Source: Lysobacterales bacterium
GTDB taxonomy: Bacteria > Pseudomonadota > Gammaproteobacteria > Xanthomonadales > Ahniellaceae
Assembly: GCA_016721845.1 (NCBI GenBank)
Contig: JADKHK010000003.1
Span: 186,001 to 250,000, forward strand
Direction: 5' to 3'
Length of the DNA stretch: 64,000 bases
Shown: one piece after another, positions 23,845 through 32,713 of the stretch
Layout of the letters: the number at the start of each line of letters is the position of its first letter
How positions within the stretch are numbered: the stretch's first letter is position 1
Position numbers and translations under genes: made by a program
Notes under the pieces: model-generated
What the model was told of the DNA's origin: nothing
Database searches by the model: none
Seen by the model: only the letters and a program-made list of their open reading frames with translations

Positions 23845-25358
23845 ATGAGCCTCGCCATCGTGCATGCGCGTGCGGCGCTCGGCGTCGAAGCGCCGCGCGT
23901 CAACATCGAGGTGCATCTGTCGGGCGGCTTGCCCGGTACGAATATCGTGGGCTTGCCGGAAGCGGCAGTGCGCGAGAGTCGTGACCGCGTGCGCTCGGCG
24001 CTGTTGAACGCGAATTTCGATTGGCCGCAACGCCGGATCACGATCAATCTGGCGCCCGCCGACCTTCCCAAGGAAGGGGCACGCTTCGATCTCGCGATCG
24101 CGCTCGGCATTCTCGCGGCCTCCGGCCAGGTGCCGATCGACGTGCTCGACGACTACGAGTTCTACGGCGAACTCGCACTCTCCGGGGAACTGCGCGCGAT
24201 CCACGGCCTGTTGCCGGCGGTCATCCAGGCGACGCGCAACGGCAAGGCGGTGATCGTGCCCGCGGCCCTGGCCGACGAGGCGGCGCAAGTCCCGGATGCG
24301 AGAGTCTTTGCGGCCGACCACCTGCTCGCGGTGTGCGCGCATCTGCGCGGCGACGAGGGACTGTCGCGCTGCGTCGCGACACCGATCGCGCCGACCCTGG
24401 CCAGCGTGCCCGATCTCGCCGACGTGATCGGCCAGGCGCATGCGCGGCGTGCGCTCGAAATCGCCGCGACGGGCGGCCACAACCTGCTCTTCATCGGCCC
24501 GCCCGGCACCGGCAAGACCATGCTCGCATCGCGCCTGCCCGGCATCCTGCCGCCGATCACGCATGCGGAGGCGATGGAAACGGCAGCGATTGCGTCGCTG
24601 TGCGGGCTCGACATCGCCACCGCGTTGTCGCGCCGACCCTTCCGCGCACCGCACCATTCGGCCAGTGCGGTCGCACTGGTCGGGGGCGGCTCGGTGCCGC
24701 GTCCGGGCGAAGCGTCCTTGGCTCACCACGGCATTTTGTTCCTGGACGAACTCCCGGAGTTTGATCGGCGCGTGCTCGAATCGATGCGCGAGCCGATCGA
24801 GTCCGGGCGAATCCTGATTTCGCGCGCGACCCGCCAGGCCGAATTCCCGCGCGCTTCCAGCTCGTCGCCGCGATGAACCCCTGCCCGTGCGGCTATGCCG
24901 GAGATGCATCGGATCGCTGCCGCTGCTCCGCGGACCAGATCGCGCGTTATCGCGGCCGTGTCTCCGGCCCCCTGCTCGATCGCATCGATCTGCATGTGGA
25001 AGTGCCGCGCCTGCCGATCAGCGACTGGCGTGATGCCGGACCACGCGAATCCTCGGACACGGTGCGCGCGCGGGTCGTGCAGGCACGCGGCCGCGCCCTC
25101 GCACGGGCCCAGGTCTGCAATGCGCAACTCGGTCCGAATGAACTGAAGCAGCATGCCGCACTCGGCGAACACGAGCGCGCGCTGCTGGAGAAAGCGGTCG
25201 ACCGCCTTGGATTGTCGGCGCGCGCGCATCAGCGCATCCTGCGCGTGGCGCGCACGATTGCCGATCTCGAAGGCACCGAACGCATCGTCGCCGCGCACCT
25301 GATGGAAGCGATCGGGTATCGCCGGCTGGATCGACAGGTTGTGACGGCTGCCGCTTGA
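23845..25358 (+). pseudogene. comM: comM/yifB Mg-chelatase-like AAA+ ATPase, split by a one-base frameshift
   Basis: Two adjacent frames together encode a full ComM, about 505 residues (E. coli 506). The first (23845-24876) has the Lon-like N-terminal domain (LPGTNIVGLPEAAVRESRDR), Walker A FIGPPGTGKTMLASRLPG, FRAPHHSASAVALVGGG and Walker B ILFLDELPEF, then breaks off after TRQAEFP. The second (24873-25358) resumes with MNPCPCGYAGDASDRC, arginine-finger region ISGPLLDRIDLHVEVP-like sequence and the C-terminal helical domain. The usual junction is EFPARFQLVAAMNPCPCG; adding one G after position 24849 restores it exactly. ComM is a helicase for branch migration in natural transformation. The break is either a real inactivating mutation or a sequencing error in a GC run; all other parts look intact. 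Start ATG follows GGGAGGG. Confidence 0.88.
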
Positions 25359-25385
25359 TGCAGCGCGGCGGTTGCCGCTTGCAGA

Positions 25386-25883
25386 TCAGTCGGCGGGTGA
25401 ATGGAAGCGGGCGAGGAAGCTGCGGCGTTCGGCTTCGATCTGCTTGCGCATCGCCATCATGCGCAGTGCATAAGCCGAAAGCTCGCGTTCTTCGTCGGTA
25501 CCCGGGGCATAGGCGGGCACGGCGACCGGTTGCCGCGATTCGTCGATCGCGACGAACACCATCAGGCAATGCGTCGTGCGCTCCGCGCGTTCTGCGGTAG
25601 CGTCGCGCGCCGCGACATCGACCGCGACATGCATGCTGGTGCTGCCGGTATGCACGATCTGCGCATTCACTTCGACGATCTGGCCGACCTGGATCGGCCG
25701 CTCGAACTGGATGCCGCCGACGTAGACGGTGACGCAGTAACGTCCCGACCATCCTGCCGCACAGGCGTAGCCGGCCTGGTCGATCCATTTCATTACCGCG
25801 CCCCCATGCACCTTGCCGCCGAAGTTCACGTCGGTGGGCTCGGCGAGGAAGCGGAAGGTCACGTCACGTTGGCTGCCGGACAT
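25386..25883 (-). CDS. Acyl-CoA thioesterase, hotdog fold (YciA/BFIT type)
   Basis: This 165-residue enzyme probably hydrolyses acyl-CoA thioesters. The hotdog core reads FRFLAEPTDVNFGGKVHGGA, VMKWIDQAGYACAAGWSGRY, then VGGIQFERPIQVGQIVEVNA; the Asn/Gly-rich NFGGKVHGG and the Asp in MKWIDQAGY are the catalytic region of the family. The C-terminal 40 residues form a charged helix. ATG 25883 is preferred because GGAG lies six bases before it; ATG 25895 is an alternative four residues longer. It converges with comM and is divergent from the GFA gene. Chain-length preference is not predictable. Confidence 0.85.
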   Translation of the reverse strand: MSGSQRDVTFRFLAEPTDVNFGGKVHGGAVMKWIDQAGYACAAGWSGRYCVTVYVGGIQFERPIQVGQIVEVNAQIVHTGSTSMHVAVDVAARDATAERAERTTHCLMVFVAIDESRQPVAVPAYAPGTDEERELSAYALRMMAMRKQIEAERRSFLARFHSPAD

Positions 25884-25959
25884 CGGAAACTCCATTGCGC
25901 AAGGCGGGATCAACCGGCACGCTAGCGACTTCCTGCGTGACTGCCAACGGAGTCGTTCG

Positions 25960-26370
25960 ATGCCCTCGCCTGCAACGGCCCAAGGCGGCTGCCTCTGCGG
26001 TGCCACGCGCTTCGACTTCGATCTGCCGACGAAGTGGGTCGCGCATTGTCATTGCACGATGTGCCGACGCGCGCATGGTGCGGCCTTCGTCACCTGGGTC
26101 GGCGTCGAGGCCACACAGTTCCGCTGGATCTCCGAGGCGCAGCTGCAGTGGTACGCCTCTTCTCCCGGCGCCGAACGCGGCTTTTGCGGCCGCTGCGGTT
26201 CACCGATCGCATTCCGGTCCGATCGCTGGCCCGGTGAAATTCATCTCGCCCGAGCCTTGGTCGAGGACGAACTCGATCGTGCGCCGCAGCTGCATGTCTT
26301 TCATGACCACCACGTCCCATGGGTCCGCCTTGGCGATGACCTGCCCCGCAAAGGAAGCCTGTCGACATGA
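25960..26370 (+). CDS. GFA family zinc-binding protein
   Basis: This 136-residue protein has the glutathione-dependent formaldehyde-activating (GFA/CENP-V) fold. The zinc ligands are visible: GGCLCGATRF, HCHCTMCRRAHGA and FCGRCGSPIAFRS. The founding member Gfa was proposed to speed S-hydroxymethylglutathione formation; most homologues have no proven reaction. The last bases overlap the start of the DNRLRE gene (ATGA), so the two are co-translated, although no functional link is apparent. Confidence 0.87.
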   Translation: MPSPATAQGGCLCGATRFDFDLPTKWVAHCHCTMCRRAHGAAFVTWVGVEATQFRWISEAQLQWYASSPGAERGFCGRCGSPIAFRSDRWPGEIHLARALVEDELDRAPQLHVFHDHHVPWVRLGDDLPRKGSLST

Positions 26371-27137
26371 AAACGCTGATGCTCGCCTTCGCCGTGATCG
26401 TCGCCAGCGGCGCGGCCCGCGCGGACACGTTGATGCTGGAACCGGTTGCGGATGCGACCCTGTTCCAGATCAGTGCCGGTGACCCGGAGACCGCCGACAG
26501 CCAGGGCCCGCATCTGTTCGTCGGACGTATCGCCCAAGGACTGCGGCGGCGCGCATTGCTGCGCTTCGATCTCGGCGCATTGCCGGCCGGCGCGATCATC
26601 GACAGCGCGCGGCTCGAACTCTCGGTATCGCGGACGATCAGCGGCAGCGTCAACGTGAATCTGCATCGCATGACCTCGGCCTGGACCGAAGGCAGTGCGG
26701 ACGCCGGCACGCCGGGCGGCCAAGGCACGACACCCGGCACGAACGACCCGACCTGGTCCTCGAGTGCCGCACCCGCCACACCCTGGACGACGCTCGGCGG
26801 CGACTTTGCCGCAACCGTCAGTGGTGCCCTCACGCTCGACGCCGAGGGTCGCTACCTCATTCCCGCCAGCGCCGGCATGCTCGACGACCTCGGCCTCTGG
26901 ATCAACGACGACGGCACCAATTTCGGCTGGGCCCTGGTCAGCGACGAAGCCCAGTCGCCGCCCACCGCCAAGCGACTCGAATCCGCCGAAGCGGGCAACG
27001 CCAGCACGCGCCCGTTGCTGGTCATCGACTACCGCCTGCCGCCGCGCGTGCCGGTGCCGGCGCTCGGCGCGGTCGCGACGCTGCTGCTCGTGCTGGGCAT
27101 AGGGGCGGCGACGCGCTGGACCGCAGGCCGCCGCTGA
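26367..27137 (+). CDS. Exported DNRLRE-domain protein with IPTL-CTERM-like tail
   Basis: This 256-residue protein has a signal peptide (MKTLMLAFAVIVASGAARAD) and a DNRLRE-type domain: LMLEPVADATLFQ, RRALLRFDLGALPAGAIIDS, ARLELSVSRT and NVNLHRMTSAWTEGS are the usual strands of this adhesion-type beta-sandwich. The C-terminus has PPRVPVPALG, a hydrophobic helix (AVATLLLVLGIG) and a basic end TAGRR, the plan of IPTL/PEP-CTERM sorting signals. It is the third protein of this type here. It overlaps the GFA gene by four bases and ends four bases from the convergent fibre-like gene. Confidence 0.8.
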   Translation: MKTLMLAFAVIVASGAARADTLMLEPVADATLFQISAGDPETADSQGPHLFVGRIAQGLRRRALLRFDLGALPAGAIIDSARLELSVSRTISGSVNVNLHRMTSAWTEGSADAGTPGGQGTTPGTNDPTWSSSAAPATPWTTLGGDFAATVSGALTLDAEGRYLIPASAGMLDDLGLWINDDGTNFGWALVSDEAQSPPTAKRLESAEAGNASTRPLLVIDYRLPPRVPVPALGAVATLLLVLGIGAATRWTAGRR

Positions 27138-27141
27138 CCCG

Positions 27142-28764
27142 TCACTGCACCTGCGCCGCCTCCAGCCGCGCGAGGCGGTCGGCCAGCGCCGACAGCTGCG
27201 ATTTCAGCGTCGCGTTTTCGGCCTCGAGTTTCGCGTTCAAGCCCTGAATCGCGGCCAGCGCCACGCCGTCGGCGTCGACCGTGCCGATCGACTTGCCATC
27301 GCCGGCCAGACCAAACGCCGCCTTGAAGTCTTCCGCCATCGGGCCGAGGTGCTTGCCTTCGGTCGAGTGCTTGTATTGCCACGCGCTGATCGGCAACGCC
27401 ACCAGCTTGTCCAGAACAATCGCCGGATCGATCGGCGCGATCCGTTCCTTGTAATCGCGCGATGACGCATTGGTCCAGACCCCGCCATTGCTGAGTGACG
27501 CGGTTCCGCCCGCGCCGCCGGCCACCGCCAGGCGGTTGCTGCCGGTGGTCAGACTGACGGCATTGAAAAGCAGCGTGCCGCTGCCGTCGATGACGTAGGC
27601 GAGGTACTCCTTGCCCGAGCGCGTGACCAGTCTCAGATCGAAATCTGCATCACCCGACGTCGAACGCGCCGCCAGGGTCACGTCGTCGTTGGCCGACGCC
27701 GGCGTCGAATCATTGAGATGGAACCCGCCATCGGCGCGGATCAGGAATTGATTGGCGCCGCTCGACGTAAAGCCCTGAATGCGCGAATCCGCCCACACAA
27801 AGGTGCCTTCGTCGCCGCAGGTGCCGGTCCCGCCGCAAGTGGCAACCACTTCACCCGTGTCGATCGGACCACGCACACGTGCGCCTCGCCCCGCAGCGAA
27901 ACTGTGGTCGCCATTGGCCTGATTGCTGCGGCCGCCGGGAACCGTCGCGTAGTCGCCCGCGGCGCTGTTGTTGGCACCGCCCGACACGGTGCCGTAGCCG
28001 TTATCGGAGCCGCCCGCGACGTTGCCGTAACCGCCGCCGACCACGGTGCCGTAGTCGAACGCGTAATTGCCGTAGCCGCCGGCCACAGTTGAATACTGCG
28101 CGTTCACCGGATCGCCGTCGTCATTGCCGACGTGATTGTTGAGGCCACCCGCGACCGTGCCGTAGTGCTCCGACACCGTGTTCGGCGCGGAAGACATCGG
28201 GTCGTCCTGGCCACCGCCCAGAATGCTCGCGCCAATCGCGCCGGCGGTGATCGCATTGGTCGATCCGCCGAGCAACACATTGGTGCTGAAGGCGGTCGGC
28301 TTCCACAATCGCGCCACGCGTGTGTTCGAGGAGCGCAGATCAAGCGGGACGGCATCGGTATTTCCGAGGAAGTTCGTGCCAGAGACATTGCCGCTGTTGC
28401 CGGTAGTGTCCCAGCACACGCCCGCAAGCACGGCCTTGGCATCGAACGATGTCGGTTCACCAAGTGCAACGAAACTGCTGCCGCCTTGACCGACTTCGGT
28501 CTTCAGCTTGAGCGTGCCGAATTGCGTGAGATCCAGGCCGAAGTCGACGTCGAGGGCGAACGCTCCGTTCTTCACCTCGACACCGCTGAAAGTGAGCGGA
28601 TAGGCGAGCGACTTCGCGCCGCCAGCGTCGAGCAGACTCAAGCGGATGTCGTAGCGGCCGTTCGCAGGCACGCCGCCATCATTCAGCGTGCCACGATAGG
28701 TCCAGGGCGCGGCCTGGGCAGAAGCGCCGAGCGCGAGAAGGATGCAGAAGGCAATGCGTTTCAT
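27142..28764 (-). CDS. Fibre-like exported protein: YadA-head-like repeats plus endosialidase-chaperone domain (paralogue B)
   Basis: This 540-residue protein has a signal peptide (MKRIAFCILLALGASAQA) and an N-terminal domain (about 20-135) starting APWTYRGTLNDGGVPANGRY. Then come Gly/Asn repeats of roughly 15-25 residues, such as YSTVAGGYGNYAFDYGTVVG and YGTVSGGANNSAAGDYATVP, that resemble trimeric YadA head repeats. Residues about 300-440 include FLIRADGGFHLNDSTPA. A peptidase S74 / chaperone-of-endosialidase domain follows (SSRDYKERIAPIDPAIV, LPISAWQYK, LGPMAEDFKAAFGL) and a terminal coiled coil. In phage fibres S74 assists trimerisation and can cut itself off; autocleavage here is unproven. 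It is the last gene of a three-gene operon and highly similar to 29060-30781. Confidence 0.85.
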   Translation of the reverse strand: MKRIAFCILLALGASAQAAPWTYRGTLNDGGVPANGRYDIRLSLLDAGGAKSLAYPLTFSGVEVKNGAFALDVDFGLDLTQFGTLKLKTEVGQGGSSFVALGEPTSFDAKAVLAGVCWDTTGNSGNVSGTNFLGNTDAVPLDLRSSNTRVARLWKPTAFSTNVLLGGSTNAITAGAIGASILGGGQDDPMSSAPNTVSEHYGTVAGGLNNHVGNDDGDPVNAQYSTVAGGYGNYAFDYGTVVGGGYGNVAGGSDNGYGTVSGGANNSAAGDYATVPGGRSNQANGDHSFAAGRGARVRGPIDTGEVVATCGGTGTCGDEGTFVWADSRIQGFTSSGANQFLIRADGGFHLNDSTPASANDDVTLAARSTSGDADFDLRLVTRSGKEYLAYVIDGSGTLLFNAVSLTTGSNRLAVAGGAGGTASLSNGGVWTNASSRDYKERIAPIDPAIVLDKLVALPISAWQYKHSTEGKHLGPMAEDFKAAFGLAGDGKSIGTVDADGVALAAIQGLNAKLEAENATLKSQLSALADRLARLEAAQVQ

Positions 28765-28779
28765 CGGGGATGCTCCTGA

Positions 28780-29058
28780 TTATTCGAAGCTGTTCTTGAA
28801 GATGTCGGCCGCGGTCGCGCAGACCGCCGTCGTCGATTTCGCGAGGTCGCTGACGGCGAGTCGTGCATCCAGGCTGAAACGATCGCCGCGCTGCGTGTCG
28901 TCGCCCTGTTCCAATTCGGCCTTCAGCGTGAATCGACCGTCGCTGCTTTCGACGGCGCCTTCGACCAACCCGCCGTCGCCGCTGAAACGCGACGGTTCAC
29001 TCGCCAGCACGGATGTCGGCGCGGCGAGCATCGCGATGACCATCGTCATGGCACGCAT
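28780..29058 (-). CDS. Small exported protein with FKNSFE tail, between two fibre-like genes
   Basis: This 92-residue protein is unrecognised. It has a signal peptide (MRAMTMVIAMLAAPTSVLAS), a short body with SSDGRFTLKAELEQGD and DRFSLDARLAVSDLA, and one cysteine in TTAVCATAADIFKNSFE. The ending ADIFKNSFE is almost the same as that of the delta-60-repeat protein at 52979-54406. It starts one base after the stop of the upstream paralogue and ends 15 bases before the next, so it belongs to their operon. The body may be a remnant or mini-version of the beta-rich domains seen in neighbours; a role as accessory of the fibre proteins is inferred from position only. Confidence 0.7.
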   Translation of the reverse strand: MRAMTMVIAMLAAPTSVLASEPSRFSGDGGLVEGAVESSDGRFTLKAELEQGDDTQRGDRFSLDARLAVSDLAKSTTAVCATAADIFKNSFE

Positions 29059-29059
29059 G

Positions 29060-30781
29060 TCAGTGCTCCTTCGCCGCTTCGAGTGCCGCAAGGCGTGACG
29101 CCAGTAGCTCAAGCCGGGTCTGCAATTGCGCATTCTGCGCGTGCGACTGCTGCAATTCGGCCTCGAGTTTCGCGTTCAATCCCTGGATCGCGACCAGCGC
29201 GACACCATCGGCATCAGCGGTACCGATCGACTTGCCATCGCCGGCCAGACCAAACGCGGCCTTGAAGTCTTCGGCCATCGGGCCGAGGTGTGTGCCTTCG
29301 GTCGACCCCTTGTACTGCCACTCGCTGATCGGCAAGGCCACGAGCTTGCGCAGCACCGATTCGCCATCGACCGGCGCGATGTTTTCCTTGTAGGTGCGGG
29401 ACGACGCATTGGTCCACATGCCGCCATGGCTGAGCGACGCGGTGCCGCCCGCACCGCCCCCGACGGACAGCCTGCTGCTGCCGCTGGTCAGGCTGATCGG
29501 ATTGAACAGCAGCGTCCCGCTGCTGTCGATGACGTAGGCGAGATACTCCTTGCCGCTGCGCGTGACGAGCCGCAGATCGAAGTCGGCATCGCCTGAACCG
29601 ACTCGGGTGGCCAGGGTCACGTCATCGTTGCCGGAGGCCGGCGTCGAATCATTGAGATGGAAGCCGCCACCGGCACGAATCAGGAATTGATTCGGACCGC
29701 TCGTCGTGAATTCATTCAGCGTGGTCGCGTCGGACCAGACGAAGCTGCCCTCGTCGCCATTGGCATCGCCGGAACTGGTCCCGCAGGTGCCGTCGCCTGG
29801 TTCGCTGCCCCGGCGAATGGAGGCGCTGGTGCCGAGCGCCAGAGACCGATCACCACCCGCGCAGTTGTTGTAACCACTCCCCGCTGCGCTGTGAATGCCG
29901 GTCGCAGAATTGGCCTGGCCGCTGAACACGCCGGAATAGCCGCCGCTCGCGCGATTGAACTCGCCGCCCGCGACGACGGCATGACTTCCCGACGCCACAT
30001 TGCCCAGGCCGCCGCCGACCGAAGCGTACTGCGCACTTGCACGATTGACTTGGCCGCCGGCCACGGTGGTCGCCTTGGCCGTCACATCGTTGGCATCACC
30101 ACCGCCAATGGTCCCGAACGTACCCGAGACATAGTTGCCGCCACCGCCTCCGATGCTCCCGTAGTCGGCAACGACGGATTGTGCGCAGGACAGATTGAGC
30201 TCGTCGCCGCAGTTCATTGCCGTACTTCCGCCGCCGGCGATGGTCTGGCTGGTGCCGCCGAAGGTGTCCATGCCGTTGGCACTGGAGCCGCCGATGATGT
30301 TCGCGGGGTAATCGAAGCGCATGATTTGGGCATTGCCGACTTTCAGGATCAGCTCCTCGCCATCGGTCGTACCAAGAAAGTCCGTCGCATCGTTGGTGCC
30401 CGCATTGCCTTGCGTATCCCAGCAGACGCTGCCGAGCGCCGCCTTCGCATCGAACACCCTTGGTTCACCGAGCGGGACGAAGCCGCTGCCGCCTTGCGCG
30501 ACTTCGGTCTTGAGCTTGAGGGCACCGAACCGGGTCAGGTCCATGCCGAAGTCGACGTCGATCGCGAACGCGCCGTTCTTCACCTCGACACCGCTGACAG
30601 TGAGCGGATAGGCGAGCGACTTCGCGCCGCTGGCATCGAACAGGCTCAGCCGAAACTCGTAGCGACCATTGGCAGGTGCACCGCCGTCATTCAGGGTGCC
30701 GCGATAGGTCCAGGGTGCAGCCTGCGCCGTGGCGACGGAACACAACAAGGCAAAGGCGATGGAACGTGCAAGCAAACGCAT
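29060..30781 (-). CDS. Fibre-like exported protein: YadA-head-like repeats plus endosialidase-chaperone domain (paralogue A)
   Basis: This 573-residue protein opens the operon. It has a signal peptide (RSIAFALLCSVATAQA), the same APWTYRGTLNDGGAPANGRY N-terminal domain as paralogue B, then a longer repeat region with ASVGGGLGNVASGSHAVVAG and EFNRASGGYSGVFSGQANSA, typical of left-handed YadA-head-like coils. FLIRAGGGFHLNDSTPASGN and LRLVTRSGKEYLAYVIDSSG are nearly identical in both paralogues. The S74 domain reads SSRTYKENIAPVDGESVL, with LGPMAEDFKAAFGLAGDGKS, and ends in a coiled coil. The N- and C-terminal parts are conserved while the repeat block differs, as expected for tandem duplication with diversification of the shaft. 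There are no phage genes nearby, so a cellular surface fibre is more likely than a tail fibre. Confidence 0.85.
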   Translation of the reverse strand: MRLLARSIAFALLCSVATAQAAPWTYRGTLNDGGAPANGRYEFRLSLFDASGAKSLAYPLTVSGVEVKNGAFAIDVDFGMDLTRFGALKLKTEVAQGGSGFVPLGEPRVFDAKAALGSVCWDTQGNAGTNDATDFLGTTDGEELILKVGNAQIMRFDYPANIIGGSSANGMDTFGGTSQTIAGGGSTAMNCGDELNLSCAQSVVADYGSIGGGGGNYVSGTFGTIGGGDANDVTAKATTVAGGQVNRASAQYASVGGGLGNVASGSHAVVAGGEFNRASGGYSGVFSGQANSATGIHSAAGSGYNNCAGGDRSLALGTSASIRRGSEPGDGTCGTSSGDANGDEGSFVWSDATTLNEFTTSGPNQFLIRAGGGFHLNDSTPASGNDDVTLATRVGSGDADFDLRLVTRSGKEYLAYVIDSSGTLLFNPISLTSGSSRLSVGGGAGGTASLSHGGMWTNASSRTYKENIAPVDGESVLRKLVALPISEWQYKGSTEGTHLGPMAEDFKAAFGLAGDGKSIGTADADGVALVAIQGLNAKLEAELQQSHAQNAQLQTRLELLASRLAALEAAKEH

Positions 30782-30892
30782 GGCGGACTCCGTGGATCGG
30801 GTGGACGGGCCACTGCTGCGTCATCGCCACAGCGCCGTCATCACCCGAAAACGCAGTCCGCCGGCAAAACCGGCAGGTTTTTTACGTCCGGC

Positions 30893-32656
30893 TCAGATCA
30901 CGTCCCACGGATAGGCGCCGCGGTCGAGGATGAAGCCGGCCAGGGCCTCGATCTCGCGATCCTCGTTGCGTTCGACACCACGCACGTTGCGGAACATGCG
31001 TCGACGCGCCTGCTTGGTGAACACTTCGGCGATCGTCATCGCCTGTTCGGCGGCGGCATCACCGGCCTTGTCGAGCGCATCCGCGCGCGACAAGGTGCAC
31101 AAGCCGACGAACAGGTCGATGGCGATGTCGGCGGCGCGCTTCTGCTGATGCTGGTAGTCGGCGATGCCCTTGCCGTATTTGCGCAGCAGGACGTCGGAGA
31201 CCCGTGCCAATTCGACCGTGTACTGCTCGTAGGTCTTGGCCAGCGCCTGCAGGCGGGGATGCATGCGCCGCAGGATGTGGTCGGTGCCGAATCCGGTGGC
31301 GTGCGACAGCCGTCGCTGCCCATAACCGCCGAGCACACCGAAGCCCTTGATCGGATTGTTGAAGATGTCACCGATCGCGTGCTTCATCTCGCTCAACGAG
31401 GCGCCGACATCCTTCATGCCGGACAGCGCGATGTACAGGCGCAGGATCTCGTTGGTGCCTTCGAAAATCGAGAGGATGCGCGAGTCGCGCTGCACCTTCT
31501 CGTAAGGGAACTCCTTCATGAAACCGTTGCCGGCGGCAATCTGCAAGGCCTCGTGTGCATGCCGCTGGATCGCGTCGGACGCGAACACCTTGCTGATCGC
31601 GGCTTCCGTGGAATAGTCGGCGCAGCCGGAATCGATGTAATGGGCGACCATCCACACCGTGCTTTCGGCGGCGAAGCAATCGACCGCCATCTGCGCGATC
31701 TTTTCCCGGATCAGCCCGAACTCGGCGATCGAGCGCCCGAACTGCTTGCGATCCTTGGCCTGCTGCGTGCTGAGCGCAATCAGCGACTTCATGCCGCCGA
31801 CGGCACCGCCGCCGAGACCCGTACGGCCATTGTTGAGGATGGCCATCGCGACCTTGAACCCCTTGCCCGGCTCGCCGAGCACGCAGTCCGCCGGCACGCG
31901 CACATCGCTGAACGCGACCGTCGTCGTGCTCGACGAGCGAATGCCCATCTTCTGCTCGTGCGGACCATGCGACACGCCGGGCCAGTTCGCCTCGACGATG
32001 AACGCGGTCATCTTGCCGTCGGTGTCGTCGGTGCGCGCGAACACCGTGTAGAACTGCGCGATGCCGCCGTTGGTGATCCAGATCTTCTCGCCATTGAGAA
32101 TCCAGGACCCATCGGGCTCACGCGTCGCCTTGGTGCGCACCGAGGCGGCGTCGGAGCCCGCGCCGGCTTCGGTCAGGCAGAACGCCGCGATCATCTCGCC
32201 GCTGGCAAGCTTCGGCAGGTAGCGCGCCTTCTGTTCGTCGTTGCCGAACAGCAGCAGGCCCTTCATGCCGATGGAGCTGTGCGCGCCGATCGTCAGCGAC
32301 ACCGAGGAGTCGTAACGCGAGGTCTGTGACAGCACACGCGCATAGGCGGCGTTGCTGAGTTCCAGCCCGCCATGCGCCTCGGGAATAATCAGCCCGAACA
32401 GGCCCATGTCGCGCAACTGATGGATGAACTCGGCCGGTTGCTCGGCCTGTTCGTCCCAATGCCGGAACTGGTCCTTGTAGCTCGACAGGAAGTCGTCGAT
32501 CGACGTCACCATCATGCCCAGCATCTCGCGATCGCGTTCGCGCATCTGCGGATAAGGGAACAGGTTCTCCTCGACGATTTCGCCAAAGAACAGGTTCTTC
32601 GCGACGCTGACATCGGACTTCAACGGACTGTTCGCGACTTGCTTCGGCTCGGCCAT
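30893..32656 (-). CDS. Acyl-CoA dehydrogenase, very-long-chain-like (with C-terminal extension)
   Basis: This 587-residue FAD enzyme catalyses the first step of fatty acid beta-oxidation. It has the three acyl-CoA dehydrogenase domains: N-terminal helices (about 70-165, LIIPEAHGGLELSNAAY), middle beta-domain (AFCLTEAGAGSDAASVRTKA and ILNGEKIWITNGG) and C-terminal helices (AQMAVDCFAAESTVW). The catalytic glutamate lies in SIFEGTNEILRLYI near residue 397. A further domain of about 150 residues follows, as in VLCAD/ACAD9-type enzymes, which favours long-chain substrates. Start ATG 32656 follows AAGGAG. It is transcribed alone or with the downstream fibre operon 112 bases away; no clear terminator separates them. 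Confidence 0.93.
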   Translation of the reverse strand: MAEPKQVANSPLKSDVSVAKNLFFGEIVEENLFPYPQMRERDREMLGMMVTSIDDFLSSYKDQFRHWDEQAEQPAEFIHQLRDMGLFGLIIPEAHGGLELSNAAYARVLSQTSRYDSSVSLTIGAHSSIGMKGLLLFGNDEQKARYLPKLASGEMIAAFCLTEAGAGSDAASVRTKATREPDGSWILNGEKIWITNGGIAQFYTVFARTDDTDGKMTAFIVEANWPGVSHGPHEQKMGIRSSSTTTVAFSDVRVPADCVLGEPGKGFKVAMAILNNGRTGLGGGAVGGMKSLIALSTQQAKDRKQFGRSIAEFGLIREKIAQMAVDCFAAESTVWMVAHYIDSGCADYSTEAAISKVFASDAIQRHAHEALQIAAGNGFMKEFPYEKVQRDSRILSIFEGTNEILRLYIALSGMKDVGASLSEMKHAIGDIFNNPIKGFGVLGGYGQRRLSHATGFGTDHILRRMHPRLQALAKTYEQYTVELARVSDVLLRKYGKGIADYQHQQKRAADIAIDLFVGLCTLSRADALDKAGDAAAEQAMTIAEVFTKQARRRMFRNVRGVERNEDREIEALAGFILDRGAYPWDVI

Positions 32657-32713
32657 GGCGGGCTCCTTGTCGGGAGTCCGAGTGTCTGCCCGAAGCCTGG
32701 TGGCCGCAAGTCG

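Noticed and set aside
27142..30781. Prophage tail-fibre module
   Set aside because: Signal peptides are present, and no capsid, tail, lysis or integrase genes lie nearby.
30860..30883. Possible terminator GCCGG-CCGGC followed by six T on the plus strand
   Set aside because: There is no plus-strand gene to terminate, the stem has five pairs and an extra GG before the T run; in the minus direction no T run follows.
29657..32329. Open frame of 890 codons on the plus strand opposite the fibre-like and acyl-CoA dehydrogenase genes
   Set aside because: Same antisense signature with no family motif, and it spans two unrelated minus-strand genes.
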